The notes below the pieces were generated by a model. That model was given only the letters and a program-made list of their open reading frames with translations. It did no database searches and was not told the DNA's origin. From positions 58,476,338 through 58,540,337 of the forward strand of contig NC_087064.1 in assembly GCF_963678635.1 (NCBI RefSeq): 64,000 nucleotides of DNA, given 5' to 3'. This DNA comes from Symsagittifera roscoffensis (taxonomy: Eukaryota > Xenacoelomorpha > Acoela > Convolutidae). Of the stretch, positions 1 through 12,587 are shown piece after piece; the first letter of the stretch is position 1; each line of letters begins with the position of its first letter. The translations under genes were made by a program, and so were the position numbers.

Positions 1-141
1 ACTATTTATAACATGATTTTCAACTGGCAATCTTCTTGGATGCTTTTATGTTCTCATTGTTTGTGCTTTTCCTCAAACTTTGACTGAATTTTATTCGAAA
101 GTTTTCATGGCTAACCAGGAATTTTTCAGGAATGTGAAACC
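1..141. other. Left flank, no gene seen
   Basis: AT-rich sequence to the left of the LTR element. No exon with plausible splice sites or homology to the neighbouring calponin-like gene was recognised. The gene to the right is missing its 3' exons, so this flank is probably intronic sequence of that gene. Confidence 0.4.
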
Positions 142-544
142 TGATCTAAACTACATTTTATTATTGAATAGTTTAGATATTTTACCACTGTAAAGTTTTT
201 AATATTAACCAATCATAATCCATCCAACTATCAACCCACTTATTTGTAAGTGCTGAAATTACTTGTAATTTCAGCACCAGAGAGATTTGAATTTAACTTA
301 GAAATTAGTTGCCTCTCCAAGAGAATTTCAGCTGCCGCAATAAGCCAGTATACTCTAGATCTATTGAACCTAGCAGAGACTAGTTAAACACCCTGAGACT
401 AGTAGATATAAGAGTAAGATTAGGATCGGTATTAGACTAAGAAGTTGCACGAATCTATCCGGCCGAAAATAAGATAGCGTGACGAGCAGACGGTGTACCC
501 TATCCGAAATTACTCTATGAGTTAACCACTTCGGTTATAACTCA
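142..544 (+). repeat. 5' LTR of the gypsy-like element
   Basis: Direct repeat of 403 bp, starting TGATCTAAAC and ending AACTCA, matched by 16163-16565. By eye the two copies differ at about 10 positions (roughly 97.5 percent identity), so the insertion is fairly young. The LTR contains a perfect 13-bp palindrome with a 2-base loop (250-262 and 265-277). Confidence 0.92.
250..277. repeat. Perfect 13-bp palindrome in the LTR
   Basis: GTGCTGAAATTAC is followed by TT and then its exact reverse complement. The same hairpin is intact in the right LTR at 16271-16298. Conservation in both copies suggests an RNA or DNA structure such as a processing or termination signal, but the role is inferred. 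Confidence 0.75.
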
Positions 545-546
545 TC

Positions 547-564
547 TGGTGCGACCATAAGTCT
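547..564 (+). other. Primer binding site (candidate)
   Basis: TGGTGCGACCATAAGTCT starts two bases after the LTR end. TGG pairs with the CCA end of a tRNA, the usual arrangement for minus-strand priming in LTR elements. The matching tRNA was not identified. Confidence 0.6.
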
Positions 565-1787
565 CGAATAAGACCTTAATAGCTTAGAGTTAACCAAAAA
601 TAGATTAGAAATTAGACAAAACATTTTCAAAATGTTACACGATAATAACTTAATTGAAATGTCTCTACGCTTCAATAGATCAGAACCGACATTCCGCACA
701 ATACTAGAACTAGCTGGTATTGGAAAAAGACCTCGGACAAGAGACGATATACGACTACATAGAAACTTACCAATTAGTTTCATGGTTGTAAGGCAAAAGC
801 CAACACAAACTTTTATATTTAAAATCTTACTAGCATTGAATTTAGATTTTCATTTGCAAACATAAAATTTTGAAGTAAATCTTCATGATCATTTCAGGCG
901 CTAAACAAAATTATTAATGTACAATAACGAATGATAAAAAGGTTCCAGATCGTTTTCCTGATTTCTGTAGTATTATTCAAATTATATTTGAAAAATATTT
1001 ATTGAAAATAAAAATTAGTAGCATGACAATAAATTGTTAATATATATAAATCATCCTGTTGTATCAGCTTCATCACCAAAACATAACAGCAATCATAAAC
1101 TCACTAACATCATTAAAAAAACTAAATCTTTTTATTAAATAAATTTAAACCATTTTAAACTTGAATTTACTAAATTTTAAACCAGATCATCAAGGCTTAT
1201 CCTTGGATCTTAATAAATTTTTTATCTCATTAATTTTTAATTCTGATCATCAAGGCTTATCCTTGGATCAAAAAGAACACTTTTGTTCTCCCCCACTCAC
1301 TTAGCAAGTGTCTAACGACCTCAAACGTCGATTCACTATCCAACCTTCCCAAAAGACCCAAGACTAATAGAAATTTTTAAATAAAACTAACCATTCAAAT
1401 TAAGTTAAACAGTGAAGAACTTCGGTTATTCATCCTTCACTTGAACCCTCCTCTTAACAGACCCAGGATAGATCTTAGACTAAGTAAGTTTAAAATAGTA
1501 TCTAACGAACTACTTTCGTTCTAATTATACCTGAACCTTGTGGATTGATTTACTATTCTCCAACCCTTGAACACAATCACTACCCCTAAGTAAGATTAAG
1601 TAGGTTAACACTTTAACTTAGACTAGCCACGAGAAGGTAAAAAAAATCATTCTTCGAAATCGATATACTTTTCTCTCCAACCCTGAACAAAAAGACCCAG
1701 GTTAAGCTAACCAAAAAATCGTAAGGACTAACAGTCTAGGAAATTAAAAATCACTAATAACTTCTTGCATCCCTCATCCTAAACCTT
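565..1787 (+). other. Untranslated leader of the gypsy-like element
   Basis: A 1.2-kb leader with no long plus-strand ORF. It holds two identical 25-bp hairpin-forming copies (1185-1209 and 1245-1269; core CAAGG, loop CTTAT, CCTTG) 60 bases apart. The short word AGACCCA recurs near 1355, 1460 and 1690. Repeated structured motifs ahead of gag fit a packaging or dimerisation region, by analogy with retroviruses. Confidence 0.45.
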
Positions 1788-2090
1788 ATGTCATTCAAAA
1801 ATTTAGGAAATAAACAAACAATCGTTTTACACAATTGTGAAATAGATAAGCAAAAATACGATCTTGTAATTACTCCACATACACAAACAGTTGGATACAT
1901 TCGAACAAAACGACAAACAATAAAAAGAAAAATTATAAACAAACAAAGACAGATCACACGAAAAAGATTTTCAAAAAGTAGAAACGCATTTTCTGAATCA
2001 GAAGCCAACAATTTAGACGAACTTTTCCGACTCAGAAACAACTTCAAACTCATCAAAAAGAGGAAAAAGAAGAATAAAAAAGCAATATAA
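1788..2090 (+). CDS. Small basic ORF ahead of gag, unknown function
   Basis: A 100-codon ORF starting at ATG 1788 and ending in TAA. The product is strongly basic in its second half, with runs of Lys and Arg between about residues 40 and 60 and a Lys-rich C-terminus. This suggests nucleic-acid binding or a nuclear/nucleolar localisation signal. No membrane segment, cysteine knuckle or known domain was recognised. It sits between the leader and gag, so it could be an accessory protein or the N-terminal part of Gag separated by a frameshift. I do not recognise the family. Confidence 0.45.
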   Translation: MSFKNLGNKQTIVLHNCEIDKQKYDLVITPHTQTVGYIRTKRQTIKRKIINKQRQITRKRFSKSRNAFSESEANNLDELFRLRNNFKLIKKRKKKNKKAI

Positions 2091-2173
2091 ACACAAACCA
2101 GTACACCTGTTTAAATGGAATCAACCAATTAGACACATTGATAGTTACATATTAACAGTCATCAAACGAAAAA

Positions 2174-5100
2174 ATGAGCCACACTCAAAGTGACAAAAGT
2201 CCAGATGAAGAAACAATTTTCCCCTTTCTTATAGATTCACTCGATCATAGAGGACAAACACGATTTTGTATGAACTTACTCGTAAATTTGTTTGAACCAG
2301 GAATCAGTCCATGCAAAGCAGAATTCCCAGATGTAAAAATCAAAAGACAAATTATTGAACATTATTTGAAAAACATATGTAATCTAACACAGCAATGCGG
2401 AATCTACACCATAGAATTTAGCACACCAAATACAGCCCATCGTAAATATGTAATTCAAACAGACGATATTGAATTAGGTATTTTCAAAAGTATTCGTAGA
2501 ATATATCAAAAGCATACAATATCATATTTCACAAAGAGCAAACTCCATATTCACTAACGAAGTTTTTGCAGTAATATATAGTTATATATCTATATTGGAA
2601 AAAACAGAAGTTCAAAGTATATCACCAACAGAAACATCCAAACATACAAAAGTAAGAAATGAAATCACAGTATTTTCAACATTTCTACATATAATTCGCA
2701 AAAATTTCTTCAGTTAAAAAAAGTTTTTTTATTAAAAAAAAACATTACTAAAAAAGATTTTTCACAAAACACTAAACACGATTTACAAAAGATTTTAGCA
2801 TGGTTTATAATAGATTATTTCACCCACAATTTAGATTTAATTTCACAAGTAAGAAAAAATTTCAGACCTCAAAATACCAATGACGACATTGTCATTTCAG
2901 AACAATCAGATTACGTTTGGGACCCTGACTGGTCTCATCCAGCATTTCTGAATTTTCCACAAGGTATCTCGAGTCAAGCAATAAGTACAATATCTTTCCA
3001 CAGAGATTATGTAAAAGTAATACCCTTAACCATTGACGCAACACCATTAAATTATAATACATTTTTACCTGATACACGAAATAACAGCTTAAATTCAACA
3101 GTCATACATAATAAAAGTCTCAATGGAACAAGAAATCTTACACAACAAGATATTCAAACACCATCACACTTCATAAATGAAGAAATCGTCCAAACAACAG
3201 CAACAACTACACAACTAAGTATTTCACCAATGCATCCCAATCTGACAACACCAAGAAATACAAATACATTACTAACACAAGTAACCTTACAATCAACCGT
3301 TGAACCTTCGGTTGCTCCAAAATATTCACACATGGACTATCAAACCTATAGACCAATGACAATACCGTCAAAAACACAAAAACCGTTCACAAGAAACACT
3401 TTTGCAGAACACAATTATAATTATGCTCACCAACCAAAAACAAATCAACCTCCCCGAAAAAATACACAAAATTTAAATCAAGTATGTTCACATTATTGGA
3501 ATCTCATAAAAACATTAACCAATTCAGTAAACTTTCCAGATAATCCACAACCTGCACAGGATCATAGTGAAAATTACCCATTTTCTCAACAGAATAAAAA
3601 CAAACAACATACACCTTATAACACGAACTACTTATCATCTGATGATGATGATCACTACCAACCAGAAATTTTTGCACCATATACTAAAGAATATCGCACA
3701 CAGAGGAGATCGCGACAGTTTCAACCATCTCAAAATATGAAAATTTACCCACAAAATCCAACAGATATACAAAATCCACAACAAATGCATATACAAAACC
3801 CATTTAACACACAATCTTTTCAACCAATACAACCACAAACCAATGTTAATGCATTCTTATCAACCAACTCAAATGCAAAATGAAATACCGCTTCCATATT
3901 ACCTTCAGCAACACGAAATAACAAAAAATCAACTTTCAAATTTTTCACAAATGCCAAATGCCGCAGAATCACTACAGATGACAATGAATCCATACCTCTT
4001 GGGTGGATCATCAATAACATCCAATAAACCACTGATGGTATTCACAGGAACAGACCCTGAATATTCTGTAGAAGATTACCTAAATGCAGTAACAGCAAAT
4101 TTAATTTTAAATATAGGACCTGAACCAATTAATCCGCCACTCCATCAAAATTGGATACATAGACGCACAGCATTAATACAAACAACATTAGATGGCGCAG
4201 CTCAAAAATGGTTTTCAGTATTACCCATAGAAAAAAAATCAGACTGGAAAAGATTCACACAAGAATTTTCAAAAATGTTTGATTCTGAAAGAAACAAACA
4301 ACACCAAAGAATTTTATGCAACGAAATACGCAGACTTCCAAATGAAACAATTAAACAATTAGCAGTACGAATCGAAACACTAGTTTGAAAGGCATATTCA
4401 CTTTATACACATGACTACAAAACACAAAAATGACAGAAATTTTAATGATGACCTTAACACCTCAATTAAGGAAAATAGCTATAAGAAAGAGAGCATCTCA
4501 TTCTTCCTCAATTCGAGAACCAGATTTAGATTTTAGAAAATTAGTAGATAAACTAGAACAAGCAGAAATAACAATGAAACTCGAAGAAACCGAAAATCTA
4601 AAACTACAATATGTTAATCGAATTGAAACAAATACTACACATATAATAAAGTACAAGAATCAGACACAGACCTGATTAAAAAAATCACTGAAACACTAAA
4701 CATCTATGAAAGAAACCCAAATTTTAAAGGCAAACCATCTTTCAAAAAATGGTGTAATTATTGCCGACGATACGTACACAGTATTTCCGAATGTAGACAA
4801 AAACAACAAGACAATCGGAAAAAACCACAAAAGCACAAAAAACCAAAATCTACCAAACAAAAATATATATAGAAATAACAGTTCAGGAAAACCACTTCCA
4901 AGCAACTCAAATTACACAAGGAATCAATCACCATATAACTCAAGTTATAGAGGTAGATCACCCGAACGAGGACATACACGAAGTTTCTCACAAAATAGAT
5001 ATAACCGATCGAATAGCCAAAATAACCAAAATAACTATTCACGATCGAATTCCAATACAATAGAATTTGTTTCTGAATCCAGTTCCCAATCAAACCCAAG

Positions 5101-5543
5101 GAATAGACACTATTCTAATAATCAATCACGAAACTCATCATGCAACAGAAATAGAAACTATTCACATAATAGAAATAGAAGTTATTCAAACAATCGAAAT
5201 CAGAATTACCCGAACAATAGATCAAGAAAAATTTCATATAATAAATCAAATTATCACAGATCAAATGATAATTATCAAAACAGATCACGAAATAATTCAC
5301 AAAATCGAAACTCAAGTTAAAAAAAAAAATCGATACAGAATTTATTCCCAGTCACCACATAGGAATAATAACCGTTATCCCGATTCTAAACACCGATACA
5401 GAAGTAGCACACCAAAACATCGAAGACACATAAATCAAGTGCAAACAAATGAAAAAACAATTTCAGACGCTCCAGGTATTGATGATACAGGAAGTAACGA
5501 ATTACAACTAAATCATATAAATTGTGAATCATCAGACACATAA
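2174..5543 (+). pseudogene. gag: gag, broken by several frameshifts
   Basis: Start ATG 2174. The reading moves between frames near 2500-2560, 2700-2800, 3840-3880, 4660-4750 and 5060-5300. An N-terminal region (2174-2560) is followed by a Pro/Gln/Asn-rich, probably disordered linker (about 2810-3880). A retrotransposon Gag core at about 4030-4390 includes the words GAAQKWF and FTQEFSKMF. An in-frame TGA at 4386 falls where tryptophan would fit. A CCHC zinc knuckle (C-x2-C-x4-H-x4-C) is readable at 4753-4794 in a third frame. An Arg/Ser/Asn-rich tail follows (about 4900-5540). Gag would form the particle and bind genomic RNA. The knuckle and tail support the RNA-binding role. The copy cannot give a full product without several frame changes. 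Confidence 0.75.
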
Positions 5544-5638
5544 AGTGATACAGATAATACCATCTCAGTAAAAATTATAACAGTCGAAAACCTATCATAT
5601 ATGAACAACCTTTCACTTCACATATATATGAAAATCAA

Positions 5639-8600
5639 TTGGAACTCCTCCACAATTACTATATTGGACCCATTGATAATACACAAACTACACAAGAAGT
5701 AAACGAAATTAACACAATAATTAAACCCGATAAAAAAGATGAAACACAATGCTCAAACACAAAACATATTTATCAAAATATACAAAAAGAACAACCAAGA
5801 GAAAAAATTTGGACAATCCCATTTCTCTTAGAGAGTCCAAAAAGTAAAGAATTTCAACCACCAGATCTTGAAATTGGTTTTTTAATCGACTCAGGAGCAG
5901 AATCAAATATAATTAATATTCCCACATGGAATGAAATCAAAACATTGCATCCAAATTTAACACCTCTTGAAACCTCTAGTAAGTTAGCAACAGCACAAGG
6001 ATCAACATTAGTAAATTATGGAAAAATCCAATTATTCCTTCTTCCCTTAAGAACAATGGAACAAACTAAAATTTTGAACAAACCATTTGAACAAATATTT
6101 CATATTACTGATATTAAACATAATATCATTGGTATACCATTTATATCTAAGTATATACCAACAATCAACATCCTAAATAGTAAGATTCATATCAAAAATC
6201 AAGTTACAAAAACAAAAAACACAGCCTTAACATTCTTCCAAATATTAAACAAACAACCGCCATTTTTCTCAAAATTTTATCCCATTTACAATCAACAACG
6301 GAAACACCTGAAACCACTATCAGGAAATATATATAATTTTTCAATAAAACAAGTTCATCAGTATGACAAAAGTCAAAACAAACAACAACTTTTTATGTCA
6401 GACTTCGAATTTAAACTTATTCACAAATTTTTCAAAATTACAATCTCATCTATAAAATACTCGAAAAATACGAATTCCGACATCATTTCATTACAGGTGT
6501 ATAACAATACACCATATCAAGTAACATTACCCTTAGGTCTTTTAGGATATTGTGAAACAAATGCTACAATTTCACCTATAAAGGAAGTAGCCTACCGCGT
6601 TAATAATATACTCCAATTATTAGATATTTGCCAATCAACAATTCTTGACGAAGAATTATCCATAAATAATATAATAAGTAATGAAAAGAGAAATACAGCT
6701 TATTTCACAAAAACACCATATTTTAAACCAACATTCAATATAACAAATTACACAAAAGAGCAACAAAAATTTTTAACAATGTTTATTTTTGAACACTCAC
6801 AAATTACACAAATTGAATTTGATAAATTAGCAAAACAACTGTTAAAATATTCAACAGTTTATGCAACATCAAAATTTGACGTTGGAAAAATTAGTTCATC
6901 ACTACACCTTCCGTTAAAACCTGACGCAGTTTTCAAAAAAAAAGAGCAAGTAAAGTACCGATTCACTTACATGACAAGGTAAACAGATTACTTGACATTT
7001 TAGAACAATACGAAATTATCTCACCAGTAAATAAAGAAGAACAACCAAAAGGAAACACCTTCATTAACCCTGTTATCATTCTAGCAAAAGGTGAATCGCT
7101 AAAAATAGTTTTAGACGCTAGATACCTCAATTCACTAATTGACGAATCAAAATGCAATTGGCCCATTGAACCAATACAAGTTATCTTGACAAAGATAAAT
7201 GGTAAATACTTTACAACCGCAGATATGAATAGTGCATATGACCAAATGCCACTAGATGAACAATCACGACGTTTAACACAATTTGTTATTGGAAAACAAC
7301 AATATGAATTTAATCGCTTATTCTATGGAATATCCATAGGACCAGCAACTTCTTCAGCTTTTATATGTAAAATTTTTAGACCACTAACACTCAAGAAAAA
7401 TGCAATCACGTATTTAAACGATGTTTTTATGCAATCGCAAACCAAAGACGAGATGTTTACAGTTTTAGAACAATACCATAAGATACTTCAGAACGAAAAT
7501 CTGAAAGCAGCCCCCGATAAATCACACTTCTTTTCAACACGCGTTAAATTTTTAGAACATAATATATTGAACAAAACACTATTACTCCATTAAAATCACG
7601 CATTGATGCCATTCAAAAGATTCAGCCACCTACAAAAAAAAAGAAAATCCAAGAATTCCTTGGAATGTTAAATTTCTTAAGTAAATATCTTTACAAAATG
7701 CAATTATACTTAAGACCTTTTTATCACATACTCAGACAACAAAATAATTTTGAATGGACCACTGAACATCAAACACGATTTGAAAAAATTAAAAAATTTT
7801 TAGCTGAACAAATTTCAAACACAATTTCAGGTCCAAATCAACCATTCTATACAATGTGCGATGCTTCAAATTTTCGCATCGGCGCAGCATTGCCTCAATC
7901 ACATAGTGGAACAAATAAAATGAACCTTATATTAGCAAATTCACGATTATTCACACAAGCAGAGCTACGACTCTCAACTCTAATGAGAGAATGTACAGCT
8001 ATAATTTATACAGTTACAGAATATGAATTTCTGATACTTGGATCAAAACACCCAACAATTTTATTCACAGATCATTAACCAATTATATTTCTCTTTACAC
8101 AAAAATCAAATCCAAATCATAGAGTTTATAGATTTCAACTAATTCTAATGAAATTCCCAAACTTACATATAATTTGGACAGCAGGAAAAAACTTTGCATC
8201 ACCAGATACATTAAGTAGAAATACGCTACCTGAATTACTCACATGAAAAACTACAGTTGAAATACCATAAAATATTAAATTTTATCTCCCAAAAGATGAA
8301 ACATCACCCGAATAGAATGCAAATATGCAGTAAAAACTGATATTGATTAATCACAGATAAATAATCTACAACATTTTCCACTCTACTTAGATTGCCAAAA
8401 TAATCACTACGAAGTGGATTTACTTGGAACATGAACTTTTAAACCAATTCCATACTCACAATGGATAAAAATAATACTCAACAAGAGAGAATAAAACAAC
8501 ACTCGCATAAAAAAAACCATTTTCCACTAAATGAAAAGGAAAATTTAACCGATAAAATAAATTTATCAGGACCACAAACAAACTATTCAAAATACACAAT

Positions 8601-10435
8601 AAATCAAGTTTTTGACCTCAATGACCCACGTGACACAGTTCCCCTATCAAAACTAGAAATTGACAATATTTTTCTCCCACCAACAGATAAAATTACACTC
8701 GAACTTTTAGAACAATATCAAAATCTCGACCCAGTAATTAGACAACTAAAATCATGGCACAAATACAAAACTAAGCCCGTAAAAGCAGATACCACAATTT
8801 TAGGAAATAAAACACTCTTCCGATATTTCCGAAAATTTAATAACACAACAAATAATGAAAATACAGATCTTTTAGAATATCAATTAAATGATTCTACAGT
8901 TCCCTGTCTCCCTTTAAGTATGATTCTAATAGCTTTTAACATTTCACATACACAAAACATTAAAAACACTCTGGATCAGAGAAAACATATTCAAATTTTA
9001 CACAAAATTTTTATTTCCCAAATGCACCAATTTGGATAAAAGTACAATGATTGTATAGTATGTCAGCTAAATAAACCTTATCCAAATCAAAAACAAATAG
9101 CACAAAAACAAGATTTTAAAGGACAAAGTTTATATTTTAACCACCGTATTTCATTCGATACAAAAGGAGCAATTTCACCATCCTCTGAGGGAAACTCCTA
9201 CATTATGGTAATTGTTGATGCATTTACACATTATGTAGCACTCAACCCAGTACCACATTGTAACGCTTATTATGCTTACACGACGCTTTATGAACATTGG
9301 ATAACTAAATTCGGATTACCCGAAATCTTAGTTACAGACAACAGTACAGAATTCATAAATAATAAAATCATTACACTATGCCACTTATATAACATCAAAC
9401 ATAAGCCACGTACATCTCATGCACCTTGGACAAACGGTTTAGTCGAAGGTATGAACCGTTCACTACAAGAATATCTCAGATGTATCATAAATGGAAATGA
9501 TACAAAATACACAGAATGGTCAGCAGATGTAAAATTATTTCCCTTAGCATGCAATTCACAAATCACGACAACTTTAGGAATGTCACCATAAGAAATGGTT
9601 TTTAATCAAAAGCCACGTAAACCAATTATGTTTACAGCAAATGCCCATAAAAATACACAAGGTTTTTGCCAACCAAATAAAGACTCAATTTGTTATAACC
9701 TACATTTACACACACATGATGAAGATCATTTTCCTCACCCACAAATTCTTAAATTAGCCTCCGGCACACATACCGAATGGATATTAAATAGAGATAAAAA
9801 CACAATGATATTTACCAAAAAGTAACAAAGAAATTGTTACAAAGGCAAAGCATTAACGATCAAATTAATTCACGCTTTACACCAGCCACAGATTTAAAAA
9901 TTGGAACATTTGTTTTAATACCTAACTTTAATACGCAAAAAGGAATCTCTAAAAATTTACAACCACTTCAAAAAGGACCATACCAAGTCATTGCCAAACC
10001 CACTGACGTAACGTATAAACTTACAGATCCAACTAAAAAAGAAATTGATCAACATCGAAACAATCTATTGCCCTACTACCCAAAAGAATACGTACTACGC
10101 GAATTAACTCAATTATGTTCTTTCACAGGTTTAAAAGTTATTCAAAATCATCCATTTACAGAAAAAGAAATAGATGAACAACACAACGCTCATCATGAAA
10201 ATCAAAATCAAACACAAATCAAAGCTAAAAACAATCATATAATACCAGACCCAAAAATACCTCAAAAAGAAAGAAAAAACAGGAAATTGATAGAAAATTT
10301 TTACCACAAGAACGAGTAGAAAAATCAGAACATAGAGAATCATCACGACCTAGAAATCAACCACGTAAAAACTACAAAACATTCATCCCACAATCTAAAA
10401 TATTGAAAAAAGTTGAATTTCAAAAACAACTTTAA
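5639..10435 (+). pseudogene. pol: pol: protease, RT, RNase H, integrase (disrupted)
   Basis: Domains in order: retropepsin with LIDSGAESN (about 5883-5910) and the later IIGIPF motif. RT (about 6960-7570) has motif A TTADMNSAY and a YxDD box that reads YLND (7411-7422). RNase H (about 7840-8240) has MCDAS, LMREC and FTDH, giving the catalytic D, E and D. An HHCC-like region with CIVCQL comes next (about 9045). The integrase core (9145-9591) shows FDTKG, TDNSTEF and LVEGMN, the D,D,E triad. A GPY/F-type C-terminal module includes KGPYQV (about 9975). Stops or frame changes occur near 6980, 7590, 8078, 8245-8460, 9037, 9589 and 9823. The Asn replacing the first Asp of YxDD would by itself abolish polymerase activity. 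Confidence 0.85.
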
Positions 10436-11029
10436 TTTTAAAATAAATAATTTTTGCATCTCTGGATCATTTTGAACTTTCATTTTTCAAGCTAACATGC
10501 TGACGAACACGCAACAATTCTAGTTCAAATTCAACCAATAGGATTCACTTAAATCCGTCACCTTCAATATCTCTAACACCAACCTATTACCCGAAAGATA
10601 TTAAACTCCAGGCATATCTATAACTATAACTTTACAAACCCCAGGTCAAAAAAAAAGCAACCCGCTAAAACATGACAACTAAAATAAATACCACCATAAT
10701 ATTACAACCCTCCCCTATCTAATAACGCAAAGATCAACAATATTTTCCCAATTCAGGCCTCAAAAGCCCTCAAACCAAAAATAACAAATTAGCCTAAAGT
10801 AAAAAAGCACCATAATCATTTGGCCTAAAGTACAACTATTTCAAAAACACCCCAGATTAGCCGACAAATAAAAATAAAGCAAAAAAGACCTCCCAAACAC
10901 CATAAAATTAGCCCCCAACAATTTTTCACAAAACTCAACCCACTTGTCAAAAAATCCATAAATAAATCGACCACACTTGAATTTCGCCTCAAACAACAAA
11001 AAATTTTCGACGAAGAAATCATTTCTTAA
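10436..11029 (+). other. Pol to membrane-ORF spacer
   Basis: About 600 bases without a plus-strand ORF between the end of pol and the first hydrophobic ORF. In env-bearing elements this interval often holds a splice acceptor for a subgenomic mRNA. No convincing acceptor could be singled out by eye. Confidence 0.3.
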
Positions 11030-11269
11030 ATGCGTTTCTCTCAAACAGTCAATATCTTAAAAAATACAATCTTAAATCTTTTAATAAAATTTTTCATACT
11101 ATTCAAACTTTTGTTCATATTTCTATTTGATACTTTTGAAGCTTTTATAATCATTTTAATAATTCTTTGCAACATTTTTTTAATTTTCTACTCCCTATTT
11201 GAAATATATCTCCAACTTTCCCAAATCATTGATCATATTCACAGGTACGATAATTCACAATCTATTTAA
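11030..11269 (+). CDS. Small hydrophobic membrane ORF A
   Basis: A 79-codon ORF with ATG at 11030 and TAA directly abutting the next ATG. About residues 17-60 form an almost unbroken hydrophobic stretch rich in Leu, Ile and Phe, long enough for two membrane passes, followed by a polar His/Asp/Ser tail. No cysteine motif or known family was recognised. Its place after pol and before the Env-like ORF is where retroviral accessory genes lie. A viroporin-like or envelope-helper role is only a hypothesis. AT-rich sequence favours hydrophobic codons, so chance is a real alternative. Confidence 0.4.
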   Translation: MRFSQTVNILKNTILNLLIKFFILFKLLFIFLFDTFEAFIIILIILCNIFLIFYSLFEIYLQLSQIIDHIHRYDNSQSI

Positions 11270-11458
11270 ATGACACGAACAATTTTTAGTAGAACAGATA
11301 TTTTTTTACTATTTGTAATTTTCATCATGTTTTTATCATCCCGAATACTGAAAATGTGCAAATGTGTAAAACAAGCAATAGTCACATTCGCCTTAGCAAC
11401 AATCTTTTTAATTCTTTTCATTGAAGAATACTACAGTAAACATCAATCTTCCAACTAG
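11270..11458 (+). CDS. Small hydrophobic membrane ORF B
   Basis: A 62-codon ORF whose ATG follows the stop of ORF A with no gap, in another frame. It has two predicted membrane segments (about residues 10-25 and 37-52) separated by a short loop with two cysteines and basic residues (MCKCVK). A short polar tail follows. The reading frame one base away stays open through the tail into the downstream Pro/Ser-rich ORF. This may therefore be the membrane anchor of a larger protein cut off by a frameshift. The family was not recognised. Confidence 0.4.
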   Translation: MTRTIFSRTDIFLLFVIFIMFLSSRILKMCKCVKQAIVTFALATIFLILFIEEYYSKHQSSN

Positions 11459-11481
11459 AAAAAATCAATCGGACACTTTCA

Positions 11482-12503
11482 AAAAATGCTAACCAACAAT
11501 CACAAAATCAGTCTTCACCGACATCATCCCAAGAAAAACCAGCAACACCCACAACTACCCAAAACCCCCATACATCCACACGAATTTATTTTCAAGATAA
11601 CCCATACACTTTTGAAGAACGACACGCTCGCTTATCCGAACCATTAGAACCAGTTCAGCGACAGGCACCCCTAAGTGAAACAACATATAATTTGTACCCC
11701 ACATTACAACAAGGTTTAAATCGAATCAGAAACATTAATCAAAACCAAAACACAATCGAAATAAATAGTCAAATTATACATCCACGAAGAAATAGAAATT
11801 TTCAAACCCCCAGAGTTCATTTTGATATACCCCAATCACCCACACCAAATACTTCAGAAAATCCAAGTAGTACATTACCAGAAACTCCCCCACTCCTTTC
11901 ACAACGCAGCACCTCAAGTATACCCTCAGATTACTTAGCTTCAACACCAACATCTGAGCAAATACGTGAAAATCCCTTTAACCCCCCAATCCCACCGCAC
12001 GTCTACCATATTGGGCAACACACTCTTATACACAAGGTGAACCAAACTTAGTGAATGATCCAATAGATATTTCTACGGATACAACACTATCATCACTACC
12101 AGAAACATTATCACTACCGTCAACACCATCATTAAGTCAAATCTCACCGACACTTTTCTCTTTAAAATTTCCAAATAACTTCGACGCTAGATATCGAGAA
12201 CAATCAACATCAAATATCCCTTTACGATTAGATTGGAACACATTCGTAGCACCCCCACCATTATTTGGACAACATCAAGAAAGTAACCGACTCCACAGTT
12301 GGGCACTCAATAGATTACAATATACACAAGATATCCACGAAGATATTCGAGAACACAATATTCAAATACTTCAACAGAATAGTCTCCATTTACAATTTGA
12401 AATCACGATCAAACTTAACAATATTGTACAACATCTCTACCCATTAAATCCACCAAATATAACAGCTCAATCGCTACCACCACCCACCATTTATAACCAC
12501 TGA
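11482..12503 (+). pseudogene. Disordered Pro/Ser/Thr/Gln-rich ORF, one frameshift
   Basis: Two overlapping frames (to 12051, then from about 12040 to 12503) together encode roughly 340 residues of low complexity, rich in Pro, Ser, Thr, Gln and Asn. The text continues sensibly when the frame is changed near 12040, which indicates one original ORF. No catalytic motif, cysteine array or membrane segment is visible within it. It may be the soluble part of a membrane protein beginning at 11270, or a linker ahead of the envelope gene. Function unknown. Confidence 0.45.
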
Positions 12504-12587
12504 AGTATTATAAAAATACGATAGGTATACGAAAAACACAATTGTTTACATAACATTTTATAACCCATACTCAGGATTATCATACAC

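Noticed and set aside
1754-2056. Minus-strand 100-codon ORF opposite 1788-2090
   Set aside because: It is the antisense shadow of the basic plus-strand ORF, is hydrophobic by mirror-coding of Lys/Asn codons, and no feature supports minus-strand expression within the element.
4758-5099. Hydrophobic minus-strand ORF over the gag tail
   Set aside because: The reverse complement of an Arg/Ser/Asn-rich low-complexity coding region. Composition alone explains the open frame.
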